DNA of 64,000 nt from an uncultured Kordiimonas sp. Lineage in GTDB: Bacteria > Pseudomonadota > Alphaproteobacteria > Sphingomonadales > Kordiimonadaceae. Under the pieces are notes generated by a model. It was not told where the DNA came from and did no database searches. It was given only the letters and a program-made list of their open reading frames with translations. Position 1 is the first letter of the stretch; the number at the start of each line of letters is the position of its first letter. The stretch is taken from positions 434,001-498,000 of the forward strand of contig CANNEK010000003.1 in NCBI GenBank assembly GCA_947503625.1, read 5' to 3'. A program made the translations under genes and the position numbers. Of the stretch, positions 36,883 through 46,262 are shown piece after piece.

Positions 36883-37323
36883 CTACTGGCTGGCGAGGCG
36901 GGCGATACGTTGATCGTGACGTGTTTCATAAATCTTCTTGAATGACGGAAACACAAGAGATGTAAACCAACCCGCATCCAGATCAAGCGTATCTGTATAC
37001 CGGCACGTATCCGGCCCGGTCGGCACAACTTCCAAACGATGACGATAACACTTCACCAGACCACCGTGTTCTTCACTTTCCAGTATGTAATTTTCGTTGT
37101 CCCGGCGAACAACTTTCATCGTCCATTTGCCCATGGGAAACCAGCCCCACCTTTTTAGCCGGACAACAATCTCCTGCCCTTCGTATACGGGCTCTGTCGG
37201 CAGGCCCTCATAAGTCACAACACCCTTCATGGAATCCGAAAGGGAAGTCGGGTCAAGAATATCCGCCCAAAGTGTTTCAATACTGACGGGATAGTCCCGG
37301 CTAATCGTATGTTTATGGCCCAT
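36883..37323 (-). CDS. SRPBCC family protein, polyketide-cyclase-like
   Basis: A 146-residue protein of the same broad fold as its neighbour but convergent with it: KHTISRDYPVSIETLWADILDP, an EIVVRLKRWGWFPMGKWTMKV strand and the C-terminal DAGWFTSLVFPSFKKIYETR helix. Ligand and role unknown. It lies 62 bp before the valine pathway genes on the same strand, and could be co-transcribed with them at the 3' end of that unit. Confidence 0.78.
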   Translation of the reverse strand: MGHKHTISRDYPVSIETLWADILDPTSLSDSMKGVVTYEGLPTEPVYEGQEIVVRLKRWGWFPMGKWTMKVVRRDNENYILESEEHGGLVKCYRHRLEVVPTGPDTCRYTDTLDLDAGWFTSLVFPSFKKIYETRHDQRIARLASQ

Positions 37324-37385
37324 ACATTATCCTTGGATTTTGAGTATTGTTGGTACGATAGAGCACTGAGCTCAAAGACAGTGGA

Positions 37386-38276
37386 CTAGAGCTCGCCTGC
37401 CAGTTTTTTGATGACACCCGAGAAGTCCACGTTTCCGTGGCCTTCATCATTCATTCCGGCATAAATGTCAGCAGCCAAATGGCCCATGGGCGTGTTGGCA
37501 CCGGCTGATGCGACTGCTTCCATCGCAAGGCCTAGGTCCTTGTGCATCAGTGCTGTTGCGAAACCGGGCTGATAATCGTTGTTGGCAGGCGATGTTGGCA
37601 CCGGGCCTGGCACCGGGCAATAACTGGTCAGCGACCAGCACTGGCCGGATGCATTGGCTGCAACATCGTAAAATGTCTGATCATCAAGCCCCAGCGCACG
37701 GCCGAGGTTGAAAGCTTCAGAAACACCGATCATCGAAATCGCAAGCAACATATTATTGCAGATTTTCGCCGCCTGCCCGTTACCAGATGCCCCGCAATGC
37801 ACGATTTTTGCTCCCATAGGGTCCAGAACCGGCGACGCCTTACTGAAGGCCGAAGCTGTGCCGCCCACCATAAAGGCGAGTGTGCCTGCCGCCGCACCGC
37901 CAACGCCGCCCGACACCGGCGCATCGACCATATCGAAACCGTGTGCTTTGGCTTCCTGAGCAACATCGCGTGCGGTAGCCACGTCAATTGTCGAGCTGTC
38001 GATCATCAACGCACCGGACCTGGCGTTTTTGAACACGCCGCCATCGCCTTCATAAACCGCCTTCACAATCGCACCAGATGGCAGCATGGAAACCACAACG
38101 TCAGCGCCCGCGACGGCGTCTGCAACAGTTTCAAATGCCGAACCACCTCCGGCTACCAACGCAGCGCGTGCATCTGCCGACAAATCAAAACCCATTATGG
38201 TATGACCTGCCGCCAGAAGGTTATTGGCCATAGGCAGGCCCATATTACCAAGCCCGATAAATGCGATGTTTGTCAT
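37386..38276 (-). CDS. mmsB: 3-hydroxyisobutyrate dehydrogenase
   Basis: MmsB oxidises 3-hydroxyisobutyrate to methylmalonate semialdehyde with NAD in valine breakdown. The 296-residue beta-hydroxyacid dehydrogenase has the Rossmann motif FIGLGNMGLPMANNLLAAGH, the substrate-binding DAPVSGGVGGAAAGTLAFMVGG and the catalytic Lys in GNGQAAKICNNMLL. YCPVPGPVPTSPANNDYQPGF is typical of the alphaproteobacterial MmsB group. It is 16 bp from the hydrolase gene that makes its substrate. Confidence 0.94.
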   Translation of the reverse strand: MTNIAFIGLGNMGLPMANNLLAAGHTIMGFDLSADARAALVAGGGSAFETVADAVAGADVVVSMLPSGAIVKAVYEGDGGVFKNARSGALMIDSSTIDVATARDVAQEAKAHGFDMVDAPVSGGVGGAAAGTLAFMVGGTASAFSKASPVLDPMGAKIVHCGASGNGQAAKICNNMLLAISMIGVSEAFNLGRALGLDDQTFYDVAANASGQCWSLTSYCPVPGPVPTSPANNDYQPGFATALMHKDLGLAMEAVASAGANTPMGHLAADIYAGMNDEGHGNVDFSGVIKKLAGEL

Positions 38277-38291
38277 TGTGTTTTCCTTGGT

Positions 38292-39350
38292 CTAGTCGGC
38301 GATTTTCAGCTCATCAGCGCCCAAATTCTCGAAATAGTGCTCAATATCTTCTGTTGAAACCCGATCCAGTGTGTTGGGGTCCCATTGCGGTGTATTGTCT
38401 TTGTCGATCAGAATGGCACGCACACCCTCGTAAAAATCCTTACCTTCCATCACACGGGTAACCATGCGGTACTCCATGCGCATATTGTCCCGGAAATCAT
38501 CCAGAACTTCGCCACGCCGCAGTTGGTTGAAAGTCAGCTTCAGGCTGGTAGGCGACTTGGTGACCAGAGTTTTGAACTGTTTCTGCGCCCAATCGCTTTC
38601 GTCCAGTTCAAGCGCATGAAAAACCTCGTCCACGCGCACACCCGCAAATGCACCATCAATATCGTCCATCACCTGTGCAAGCGGCGCAGGCTCCGGGTCA
38701 TGATGAAAACCATCCAGCACATCTTGCGCATCCCGGTTATCTTTGATCTCTGCGCTAGCGAGTGCCGCCACAACATCATCAATCCGGTCTGACGCCACCA
38801 CTTGGCTGGCAATCCCAAGTGCAAAGAGATCGGGCGCTTTGATCCGGGCTCCCGTGAGCGCCAGATACATACCGGTTTCACCGGGAAGGCGCGGCAGGAA
38901 CCAGCCGCCGCCTACATCCGGGAACAGGCCCAATCCGGTTTCCGGCATGGCAAACAGGGTTTTCTCCGTTGCAACCCAAAAATCCCCAGGAATGGAAACA
39001 CCCACACCGCCGCCCATGGCAATACCGTCCACGAGGCTGATGTATGGCTTGGGGAATTCATGAATGGCGATGTTCATCAGATATTCGTCATGGAAAAAAT
39101 CCCGCCACTCGGTGGTACCCGCCTTGTAGGACCGGGTAACTTTCACAACATCGCCGCCAGCGCAAAAAGCCTTGTCGCCCGCGCCCACGACGACCACTGC
39201 ATGAACGGATGGCATGGTTTTCCACTCGTCAAGCTGGCGCTTGATCTCAACGCACATGGCATGTGTCAGGCTATTGAGCGCCTTTGGCCGATTTAGCGTG
39301 ATAAGGCCAATATTGCCCCGGGTTCCAAACAATACTTCTGCGTCATTCAT
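38292..39350 (-). CDS. 3-hydroxyisobutyryl-CoA hydrolase
   Basis: A 352-residue crotonase-fold enzyme that removes CoA from 3-hydroxyisobutyryl-CoA in valine breakdown. VVGAGDKAFCAGGDVVKVTRS and ISLVDGIAMGGGVGVSI make the oxyanion hole; PETGLGLFPDVGGGWFLPRL with the catalytic Glu/Asp is the hallmark of HIBCH proteins versus plain hydratases. The C-terminal domain (SLKLTFNQLRRGEVLDDFRDNM) completes the long form. It is 3 bp downstream of the acyl-CoA dehydrogenase. Confidence 0.9.
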   Translation of the reverse strand: MNDAEVLFGTRGNIGLITLNRPKALNSLTHAMCVEIKRQLDEWKTMPSVHAVVVVGAGDKAFCAGGDVVKVTRSYKAGTTEWRDFFHDEYLMNIAIHEFPKPYISLVDGIAMGGGVGVSIPGDFWVATEKTLFAMPETGLGLFPDVGGGWFLPRLPGETGMYLALTGARIKAPDLFALGIASQVVASDRIDDVVAALASAEIKDNRDAQDVLDGFHHDPEPAPLAQVMDDIDGAFAGVRVDEVFHALELDESDWAQKQFKTLVTKSPTSLKLTFNQLRRGEVLDDFRDNMRMEYRMVTRVMEGKDFYEGVRAILIDKDNTPQWDPNTLDRVSTEDIEHYFENLGADELKIAD

Positions 39351-39353
39351 GAA

Positions 39354-40493
39354 TTAGTCCTTCAACAGATCGCGGGCGATCACCACACGCATGATTTCAT
39401 TGGTGCCTTCAAGGATTTGATGTACCCGCAAGTCACGCAAAATCCGCTCAATCGGATAGTCCTGCAAGTATCCATAACCGCCATGCAATTGCAGTGCATG
39501 GTTGGTGACATCAAAACCAACATCTGTCGCAAACCGCTTGGCCATTGCCGCATGGGCGGCAGCCCCGGGTGCGCCGTTTGATACCTTCTGTGCTGCACCA
39601 TAGAGAAGCAGCCTTGCGGCTTCCAGTTCCGTCGCCATGTCAGCGAGTTTGAACTGTGTCGCCTGAAAATCAGCAATCGATTTCCCGAATTGCTTGCGGT
39701 CTTTGGTATAGGCAACCGCCTCGTCGAGCGCGCGCTGTGCGCCGCCCAGCGAGCAGGCCGCAATGTTAAGCCTGCCACCATCAAGACCCATCATCGCAAT
39801 TTTAAACCCTTGCCCCTCTTCACCCACAAGGTTCGCCGTGGGGATGCGGCAGTCATCAAACATAACAGCAGCGGTTGGCTGACTATGCCAGCCGAGCTTT
39901 TTTTCCTGCGCACCGAACGAAAGGCCCGGTGTATCCTTCTCAACAACGAAACAACTGATGCCGCGCGCGCCGTCATCGGAGGTGCGTGCCATCACCACAT
40001 ACACATCGCTTGTTCCTCCACCAGAGATGAAGGCCTTGGAACCATTCAGGATATACTCGTCGCCATCGCGAACCGCTTTGGTTTTCAGGCTGGCGGCGTC
40101 GCTGCCGGCGCCCGGTTCCGTCAGGCAATAGCTTGCCATCCGGTCGAACGTGGCAAGGTCGCCTACAAAACGTTCTCGTTGCTCATGGTTGCCGAACCGG
40201 TCAATCATCCATGTCGCCATATTATGGATCGAGATCATCGCCGCCGTTGACGGGCAGCCCATTGATAGCTGCTCAAAAATAAGCACGCTTTCAACCCGGC
40301 TGAGGCCGCAGCCACCGCCCGCTTCCGATACATAAATACTGCCAAAACCCAGATCGCCTGCCGCGCGCGCCACATCTGCCGGCCAGATCTTTTCCTCGTC
40401 CCACTTATGGGCCTCTGGTGTTATCCGGTCTGTCGTGAATGCCCGGGCCATATCCTGAATGGCGCGCTGGTCTTCGTTAAGCGTAAAATCCAC
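39354..40493 (-). CDS. Isobutyryl-CoA dehydrogenase
   Basis: A 379-residue acyl-CoA dehydrogenase that oxidises isobutyryl-CoA to methacrylyl-CoA; the valine assignment rests on its neighbours. YCLTEPGAGSDAASLKTKA (FAD and substrate), GSKAFISGGGTSDVYVVMAR, HGGYGYLQDYPIERILRD and EGTNEIMRVVIARDLL (catalytic Glu region) are family motifs. The start at 40493 (GTG) is preferred over 40529 because AAGGGC lies 7 nt upstream and the sequence opens DFTLNEDQRAIQ. A further enoyl-CoA hydratase for the next step is not in this unit. Confidence 0.9.
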   Translation of the reverse strand: MDFTLNEDQRAIQDMARAFTTDRITPEAHKWDEEKIWPADVARAAGDLGFGSIYVSEAGGGCGLSRVESVLIFEQLSMGCPSTAAMISIHNMATWMIDRFGNHEQRERFVGDLATFDRMASYCLTEPGAGSDAASLKTKAVRDGDEYILNGSKAFISGGGTSDVYVVMARTSDDGARGISCFVVEKDTPGLSFGAQEKKLGWHSQPTAAVMFDDCRIPTANLVGEEGQGFKIAMMGLDGGRLNIAACSLGGAQRALDEAVAYTKDRKQFGKSIADFQATQFKLADMATELEAARLLLYGAAQKVSNGAPGAAAHAAMAKRFATDVGFDVTNHALQLHGGYGYLQDYPIERILRDLRVHQILEGTNEIMRVVIARDLLKD

Positions 40494-40526
40494 GTGTGTG
40501 CCCTTAAACTCGTGTGAAACCTGACC

Positions 40527-40558
40527 CACTGCCCGGCCTTGGCCAGGCAGTGTTTTTT
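40527..40558 (+). terminator. Terminator-like hairpin between M16 and isobutyryl-CoA dehydrogenase genes
   Basis: CACTGCC (40527-40533) pairs with GGCAGTG (40546-40552), with an inner GGCC/GGCC stem, and is followed by TTTTTT on the plus strand. Both neighbouring genes are on the minus strand, where the stem is preceded, not followed, by the tract. It would therefore terminate antisense transcription best, or work poorly as a bidirectional element. Confidence 0.5.
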
Positions 40559-40569
40559 CAAGAAACTGT

Positions 40570-43359
40570 CTACTCGATCACGTTGCCGTTCTGGTCCCAG
40601 ACCACAACATCACCGATACCCAGTGCCCGTACCTTTTCCTCTATCTGGGCACGGTCACCTACCACCAGCCAAACGAGCTTGTCGGGATGAATATGAGCAC
40701 GGGCCTCAGCCTGAACCGCTGCAACGTCCAGAGCCTCGTACCGGCCCTTCAGGTTTGGAACATAGTCGTTCGAGCGGCCAAAACGGTCGTTCGAAAGCAT
40801 ACTGCCCAGAACCGAATTCGCAGTCTCAAACTGGCCAGGCAAACTGCTGATGCGGTTACGCACCAAACGGTCGAGCTCTTCCTGTGTTGCAGGCCGGCCA
40901 CCAATGTATTCATTGATCTCCTTCTGGAGCTCAAGAATGGACTCTGTGGTTTTGTCGGTCTGAACCGGCGCGTAGGCAAGCCACATGCGTTGGCCACGAG
41001 CGTCGGTTGTGAAAGTAAACGCCCCGTAGGCCCAGCCTTTGTCTTCGCGAAGGTTCATGTTCACCCGGCTGGTGAACTCGCCACCCAGAATGTCTGTTGC
41101 CATCTCATCGGTCAAATATGCCTCTGCGCCGGTGGACGGGAACAAATGTCCTGCCAAAATCAAAGACTGCGGCGATCCCGGTTTGTCCATAATGATAACA
41201 CGGGCATTTTCAGGTAACTCGGCTTCGCCAATGTTCTTGGCTGGCACAGGTGACGCAGGTGCCTGCCAGTCACCAAACACACTTTCAAGCGAAGCCATAG
41301 CTTCATCAAGCGTGATATCACCCACCATGAAGATGGTTGCATTGTCCGGCCTGATCCAGTCGGTGTGGAAAGACACCAGATCATCCCGTTTTAACGCTGC
41401 AATGGCGTCAACCGTGCCTGAACCTGTGTAAGGCACGCTGTAGGAATGACCATCGCCGTAAAGAAGCGGCGGCAGTGTGCGAAGCGCAAGCTGAACCGGC
41501 TGTGCTTTTTCCTGGGCAATTGACGGAATCCAGCGGCTGCGCAGGCGGTCTATTTCGCCCTGATTAAATGCCGGGTTTCGAACAACATCTGCAGCAAGTG
41601 CCAACGACGCATTCAGATTTGGCTTCAGTGCCGACAGGTTAACCGTGCTCATATCGAGGTTGGAGCCAGTGCTGAGAGTTGCACCCAGCCGCTCGGCCTC
41701 CGCTGAAATCTCAAGCGCCGTGCGGTTTGCAGTGCCTTCATCCAGCATGCCAAGCGCAAAGCTTGCAGTCCCCAACGGTCGGCCTGCGTCAGCAGCGTAC
41801 CCGGCATCGAACTGCATGGCCATAGTGACAACCGGCACCGTCGGGCGGTTTGCCACCACAACCTTCATGCCGTTCGCGAGTGTTCCTTCTTTGAGTGTCG
41901 GGAACGTCAGGTCCGGCAGAGAGCCAACCTGCGGGATACCCGCCGAGCGGTCCACGATGGAACTGGCCGTTTGGTATTTCGGGTAAGGCCTCGTGGTGAT
42001 CTGATAATATCCCTGCCCCAGCCATGTATTGGCAGCAGACTGCACGTCAGCGGCAGGTGCTTCGTTCACCCATTCCATGGTTTTGGCGAAGAAACCCGGA
42101 TCACCGGCATAAAGCTCGCTTTGGGCAAGCGCAGTGGCTTTACCACCAAAACCGCCGATCTGTTCAATACCGCGCAGACGGCTTGAGATGATACCGGTTT
42201 TGGCGCGCTTCAACTCGTCTGCCGTCGGCCCGTATGCGAGGAAATCGGCCATCACACCATCAATCAGTGACTGGACTTCGTCCTCGTCCACATCCGGCTT
42301 CAGCGTGACCTGAATTTCAAAATTGCTGGCAAGTTCAAATGGCTGCATCTGCACTTCGACACTTACCGCCAGCGGGTTTTGGTAAACCAGCGCCTGATAA
42401 AGCCGGGAGTTTTTGCCACCACCCAGTATTTCAGATGCCAGTGTCAGCATGGACGCATCGCGCGTTGTACGCGGTGCCGCCGCCCAGCTGCGATTAACAC
42501 GCACCTGAGGTGCGGACTGGTCAACCATGTCTTCAATGGTGTTACGCTCGCGTGTTGGCACCCAGGCCTTGTGACGCGTGAGCGGGGGGCCAGCCTCGAT
42601 GTCGCTGAAATATTTTTCCATCAACGGCCTAGCGGTTTCCGCGTCGATATCACCTGCCAGAACAATCACTGTATTGGCCGCACCATAATACTCGCGGAAC
42701 CAGTCTTTAACATCGTCCAGTGACGCGTTCGACAAATCTTCCATCGACCCGATGGTGGAATGGCGATACGGATGCCCTACCGGATACAGCCCTTCAAGCT
42801 GGCGGTATTCCACCATGCCGTACGGCGCATTGTCTCCCTGGCGTTTTTCGTTTTGCACGACGCCAATCTGGTTATCGAGTTTTTCCTGTGTCACCGCACC
42901 AAGAAGATGACCCATGCGGTCCGATTCCATCCACAGCGCCATATCAAGCGCAGGCGTTGGCACGTTGGCAAAATAGTTGGTGCGATCAAACCACGTTGTA
43001 CCATTGAGGTTGGTTGCCCCCACGGCCTCAAACGGCGCAAAAAATTCACCGTCATAGTTTTCAGACCCGTTGAACATCAGGTGTTCAAACAGGTGGGCGA
43101 AGCCGGTTTTTCCTTCAGGCTCGTCTTTCGAGCCAACATGGTACCAAACTGAAACGGCAACAATCGGCGCTTTTCGGTCTTCATGCACGACCACACGCAA
43201 GCCATTGTCGAGCGTAAATTTCTCGTATGGAATATGAACTTCAAGGTCGATGCCTTTTTCCGCCACCTGTGCAGTGGTTGATTGCTGCCGCCCGGCCTGT
43301 TCGCACGCCGACAGCATGCCAACCGCCGCCGCGCCAATGAGTAATTTCCTGAGAATCAT
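40570..43359 (-). CDS. Exported M16-family zinc peptidase (pitrilysin-like), two-half
   Basis: A 929-residue lipoprotein-like protease (start at 43359, RBS GGGGAGA). The signal ends in the lipobox VGMLSAC near residue 18. The first half has the inverted zinc motif HLFEHLMFNG with the third ligand Glu in QNEKRQGDNAPYG; the second half (from about residue 490) is the inactive partner fold (VTMAMQFDAGYAADAG). Such enzymes degrade short peptides in the periplasm or outer membrane. It lies between two valine-pathway genes, which is unusual. Confidence 0.9.
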   Translation of the reverse strand: MILRKLLIGAAAVGMLSACEQAGRQQSTTAQVAEKGIDLEVHIPYEKFTLDNGLRVVVHEDRKAPIVAVSVWYHVGSKDEPEGKTGFAHLFEHLMFNGSENYDGEFFAPFEAVGATNLNGTTWFDRTNYFANVPTPALDMALWMESDRMGHLLGAVTQEKLDNQIGVVQNEKRQGDNAPYGMVEYRQLEGLYPVGHPYRHSTIGSMEDLSNASLDDVKDWFREYYGAANTVIVLAGDIDAETARPLMEKYFSDIEAGPPLTRHKAWVPTRERNTIEDMVDQSAPQVRVNRSWAAAPRTTRDASMLTLASEILGGGKNSRLYQALVYQNPLAVSVEVQMQPFELASNFEIQVTLKPDVDEDEVQSLIDGVMADFLAYGPTADELKRAKTGIISSRLRGIEQIGGFGGKATALAQSELYAGDPGFFAKTMEWVNEAPAADVQSAANTWLGQGYYQITTRPYPKYQTASSIVDRSAGIPQVGSLPDLTFPTLKEGTLANGMKVVVANRPTVPVVTMAMQFDAGYAADAGRPLGTASFALGMLDEGTANRTALEISAEAERLGATLSTGSNLDMSTVNLSALKPNLNASLALAADVVRNPAFNQGEIDRLRSRWIPSIAQEKAQPVQLALRTLPPLLYGDGHSYSVPYTGSGTVDAIAALKRDDLVSFHTDWIRPDNATIFMVGDITLDEAMASLESVFGDWQAPASPVPAKNIGEAELPENARVIIMDKPGSPQSLILAGHLFPSTGAEAYLTDEMATDILGGEFTSRVNMNLREDKGWAYGAFTFTTDARGQRMWLAYAPVQTDKTTESILELQKEINEYIGGRPATQEELDRLVRNRISSLPGQFETANSVLGSMLSNDRFGRSNDYVPNLKGRYEALDVAAVQAEARAHIHPDKLVWLVVGDRAQIEEKVRALGIGDVVVWDQNGNVIE

Positions 43360-43474
43360 ATCTGTGTCTCCCCGCGAGATAAGCACCTGAATGAAGGTCC
43401 GGTGCGTTGCTGTCAAACAGGACGCGATGCGGATTTCCCCCGCTTTTCTAGTCCTGTATTCAATGAGTTCCGTA

Positions 43475-43498
43475 CCTGACCCGGCAAACCGGGTCAGG
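43475..43498. terminator. Perfect 10-bp hairpin between mmsA and the M16 gene
   Basis: CCTGACCCGG (43475-43484) pairs with CCGGGTCAGG (43489-43498) around a 4-base loop, 22 bp beyond the mmsA stop. No U-tract follows. It may reduce read-through into the M16 gene. Confidence 0.5.
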
Positions 43499-43520
43499 AG
43501 ATATCAAAACAGCGGGTACT

Positions 43521-45026
43521 TTAACTGTTCAATGTGGGAATCACAAACTCTGCGCCCGACCGGATGCCTGTTGGCCAACGGCTGGTGACGGTTTTGGTTT
43601 TTGTATAGAAACGAACACCTTCCATGCCGTGCTGGTTGATGTCACCGAAAGCGGAGTTTTTCCAGCCGCCAAACGTGTGGAACGCAAGTGGAACAGGGAT
43701 CGGAACGTTCACGCCGACCATGCCAACTTCGACATTATTAACGTACGCACGCGCAGTGTCGCCGTCGCGGGTGAAGATCGAGGTGCCGTTGCCAAACTCG
43801 TGCTCGGATGGCAGGCGGATCGCTTCGTCGAAGCTTTCGGCACGCACGATTTGCAGCGTTGGGCCGAAAATCTCCTCGCGGTAGGTCCGCATGTCGGCTT
43901 TGACATTGTCAAACAGGGAGCCGCCAAGATAGTAGCCGTTTTCATAACCCTGCATGTTGTATTTGAAATCACGCCCGTCCACGACAACGTCAGCGCCTTC
44001 CTGCTCTGCAAGATCAAGATAGCCACGCACTTTTGCAAGGTGGTCGGCTGTAACAAGCGGGCCCATCTCTGCTTCCGGGTCCATTGAATGACCCACTTTC
44101 AGCGCTTCAACCCGCGGTTTCAGCATCTCAACCATCTTGTCGGCAACCTGCTGGCCCACCGGAACGGCAACCGAAATCGCCATACAGCGTTCGCCAGCCG
44201 AGCCATAAGCAGCACCGACAAGCGCATCTGCAACCTGATCGAGATCAGCGTCCGGCATGATGATCATATGGTTTTTGGCGCCGCCCATTGCCTGGCAGCG
44301 TTTGCCATGGGCTGTTGCTGTTGAGTAAACATATTGCGCGATCGGCGTCGAGCCAACAAACGAAACAGCTTTAACGCGCGGGTCGGTGCAGACGGTATCA
44401 ACGGCTTCCTTGTCGCCGTTGATCACATTAAACACACCGTCGGGCAAACCCGCCTCTTTCCAGATATCAGCAAACATCAACGGTACGGTCGGGTCTTTTT
44501 CGGAAGGCTTGAGTATAAAAGTATTGCCACAAGCGATCGCCATGCAGCTCATCCAAAGCGGGATCATTGCTGGGAAGTTAAACGGTGTGATACCCACCAC
44601 AACACCCAGTGGCTTGCGCATGGAGTACATGTCGATACCACCCGAAACATTGTCTGAAAACTCACCCTTCAAAAGATGAGGAATGCCCTGCGCAAACTCG
44701 GCCACTTCCAGCCCGCGCTGAACATCACCCTGAGCATCGGAGAAAACCTTGCCGTGCTCGGCAGAGAGTGCTTCTGCCAGCGCATCTTTTTCGCGGTACA
44801 GTATCTGGACAAGGTTTTGCAGAACGCGCGCCCTTTTGACAACCGACGTACCGGACCATGCTGGAAAAGCAGCATCCGCAGCTGCAATACCGGCTTCCAC
44901 TTCGGCCTTGGACGCCAGTGCCACCTTACCGGCCTGCTCACCTGTAGAGGGGTTATAGATAGGGCCAAAGCGGCCTGAAGTGCCTTCTACTGTTTGGCCG
45001 GAAATATAATGGTGACGCTCATACAT
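43521..45026 (-). CDS. mmsA: CoA-acylating methylmalonate-semialdehyde dehydrogenase
   Basis: MmsA converts methylmalonate semialdehyde to propionyl-CoA with NAD and CoA, the last step of valine degradation. The 501-residue aldehyde-dehydrogenase-fold protein has GRFGPIYNPSTGEQAGKVAL, FNFPAMIPLWM, FVGSTPIAQYVY and the catalytic Cys in YGSAGERCMAISVAVPVG, all typical of MmsA. The start at 45026 has AGGAGAG; the open frame to 45284 overlaps the LysR gene and is not supported. It is first in the minus-strand series and divergent from lysR. Confidence 0.95.
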   Translation of the reverse strand: MYERHHYISGQTVEGTSGRFGPIYNPSTGEQAGKVALASKAEVEAGIAAADAAFPAWSGTSVVKRARVLQNLVQILYREKDALAEALSAEHGKVFSDAQGDVQRGLEVAEFAQGIPHLLKGEFSDNVSGGIDMYSMRKPLGVVVGITPFNFPAMIPLWMSCMAIACGNTFILKPSEKDPTVPLMFADIWKEAGLPDGVFNVINGDKEAVDTVCTDPRVKAVSFVGSTPIAQYVYSTATAHGKRCQAMGGAKNHMIIMPDADLDQVADALVGAAYGSAGERCMAISVAVPVGQQVADKMVEMLKPRVEALKVGHSMDPEAEMGPLVTADHLAKVRGYLDLAEQEGADVVVDGRDFKYNMQGYENGYYLGGSLFDNVKADMRTYREEIFGPTLQIVRAESFDEAIRLPSEHEFGNGTSIFTRDGDTARAYVNNVEVGMVGVNVPIPVPLAFHTFGGWKNSAFGDINQHGMEGVRFYTKTKTVTSRWPTGIRSGAEFVIPTLNS

Positions 45027-45190
45027 GCTTCTCTCCTGAATTGGGATACCGAGCTTTCCATCTCGATGATTGCGCGCACCATAGCTTAAGCAATATCGCA
45101 CGTCACTGAGAAGTATTGCATTGTCTTTTGTGTATTTATGCACATTATACCCGATAAAATATCGACATAATTCGATCGGAAGAATGAACC
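45027..45190. promoter_or_regulatory. Divergent mmsA-lysR control region
   Basis: A 164-bp gap between divergent genes. GCAATA (45090-45095) and TATTGC (45114-45119) form an inverted repeat with an 18-bp spacer, a plausible LysR binding site. A second weaker pair, TGCAT and ATGCA, flanks 16 bases near 45117-45142. Both promoters should lie here. Confidence 0.45.
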
Positions 45191-46087
45191 ATGTTTGACT
45201 GGAACGACCTGCGGTATTTTCTGGAAGTAGCCCGTAGGGGAAAACTGTCCGCTGCGGCGCTACGGCTGGGTGTTGACCACACAACGGTTGCGCGCAGGAT
45301 CAGCGCTCTTGAAAAAGCGCTGGACACTGATCTTTTCGACAGGTCCAACCGGGTTTATACCCTGACAGCTGGCGGCAGACGGCTTCTTACTCATGCGGAA
45401 AAGATGGAAGCGGGCTCTATTGACCTGATGGATGCGCTCGCCCCCTCAACGGTTGGACCGGTTGGCACTGTTCGGCTCGCCACACCCGAGGCCTTCGGAA
45501 GCCAGTTTATCGCCCGCCATGCTGCGAGTTTTCACGCCTACAACCCAGGTATTCAGCTGGAACTGATTGCCGAAACCAGACCATTGTCGCTTACCCGGCG
45601 GGAGGCAGATGCCGCTATCAGCCTTGCGAAAACCGTGCAAGGCCGCGTGAATTCGGAAAAAATTGGCGACTACCGCCTGCGCCTTTATGCATCACCCGGA
45701 TATCTGCAAGGGCATCCGCCAATTGTTCGCCCCGGTGACCTTAAAGCTCACCAGTTCATTTGGTATGTGGACGACCTGTTGCCACTGCCACAGCTTAAAA
45801 TGCTGGACAAAATGATTGGCGCGCCAAACATTGTGTTTCGCACCACCAGCGTCACCGGGCAGGCAAACGCTGCGGCGGCAGGCCTGGGCCTTGCCCTGCT
45901 GCCCTGTTTTGTTGGCGACAGCATGACCTCACTGACGACAGTATTGCCCCGGGAAGTATCGATCATTCGCGACCTGTGGCTGACTGTTCATGCCGACCTT
46001 GTCGACGAAGTTCACATGCGCAGACTGGTTGATTTCCTGAAAACGCTGATTGTTTCGGAGCGCAGTACGCTTGTGGGTGACCGATAA
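45191..46087 (+). CDS. LysR-family transcriptional regulator
   Basis: A 298-residue LysR protein: HTH (YFLEVARRGKLSAAALRLGV, then DHTTVARRISALEKALDTDLF) at residues 9-60, an effector domain beginning VGTVRLATPEAFGSQF, and C-terminal NAAAAGLGLALLPCFVGDS. The position, divergent from mmsA, makes it the likely activator of the valine genes, with a pathway intermediate as effector. That is inference. The short spacing in the gap also suggests autoregulation. Confidence 0.88.
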   Translation: MFDWNDLRYFLEVARRGKLSAAALRLGVDHTTVARRISALEKALDTDLFDRSNRVYTLTAGGRRLLTHAEKMEAGSIDLMDALAPSTVGPVGTVRLATPEAFGSQFIARHAASFHAYNPGIQLELIAETRPLSLTRREADAAISLAKTVQGRVNSEKIGDYRLRLYASPGYLQGHPPIVRPGDLKAHQFIWYVDDLLPLPQLKMLDKMIGAPNIVFRTTSVTGQANAAAAGLGLALLPCFVGDSMTSLTTVLPREVSIIRDLWLTVHADLVDEVHMRRLVDFLKTLIVSERSTLVGDR

Positions 46088-46131
46088 CCGGAAAACGGTA
46101 TCGTCGCTTAAATCAGCGCATCAGTTTCCGG
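46088..46131 (+). terminator. Structured element after lysR
   Basis: CCGGAAA (46088-46094), starting directly after the lysR stop, pairs with TTTCCGG (46125-46131); inside it CGCT (46105-46108) pairs with AGCG (46115-46118). This two-level stem has no U-tract. It may end or stabilise the lysR mRNA. Confidence 0.4.
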
Positions 46132-46262
46132 GGAACATCAACATGTTTTGTTGTTTTCGGATTGAAGCAGCACAAAACATCAGCAATGACAGCCCGAGGG
46201 CTTTACAAGCAGTTGCCTGCCTGATCAGATAGTCTCCGGTTATCGACACAGAAGGGCAAACC

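Noticed and set aside
37596-37619. Short tandem 12-bp repeat (TGGCACCGGGC) inside mmsB
   Set aside because: It encodes the PVPGPVP segment conserved in alphaproteobacterial MmsB proteins, so it is a normal coding feature.
45027-45284. Extended mmsA frame running into lysR
   Set aside because: A strong ribosome site and the family N-terminus place the start at 45026; the extension is an open frame without coding support.
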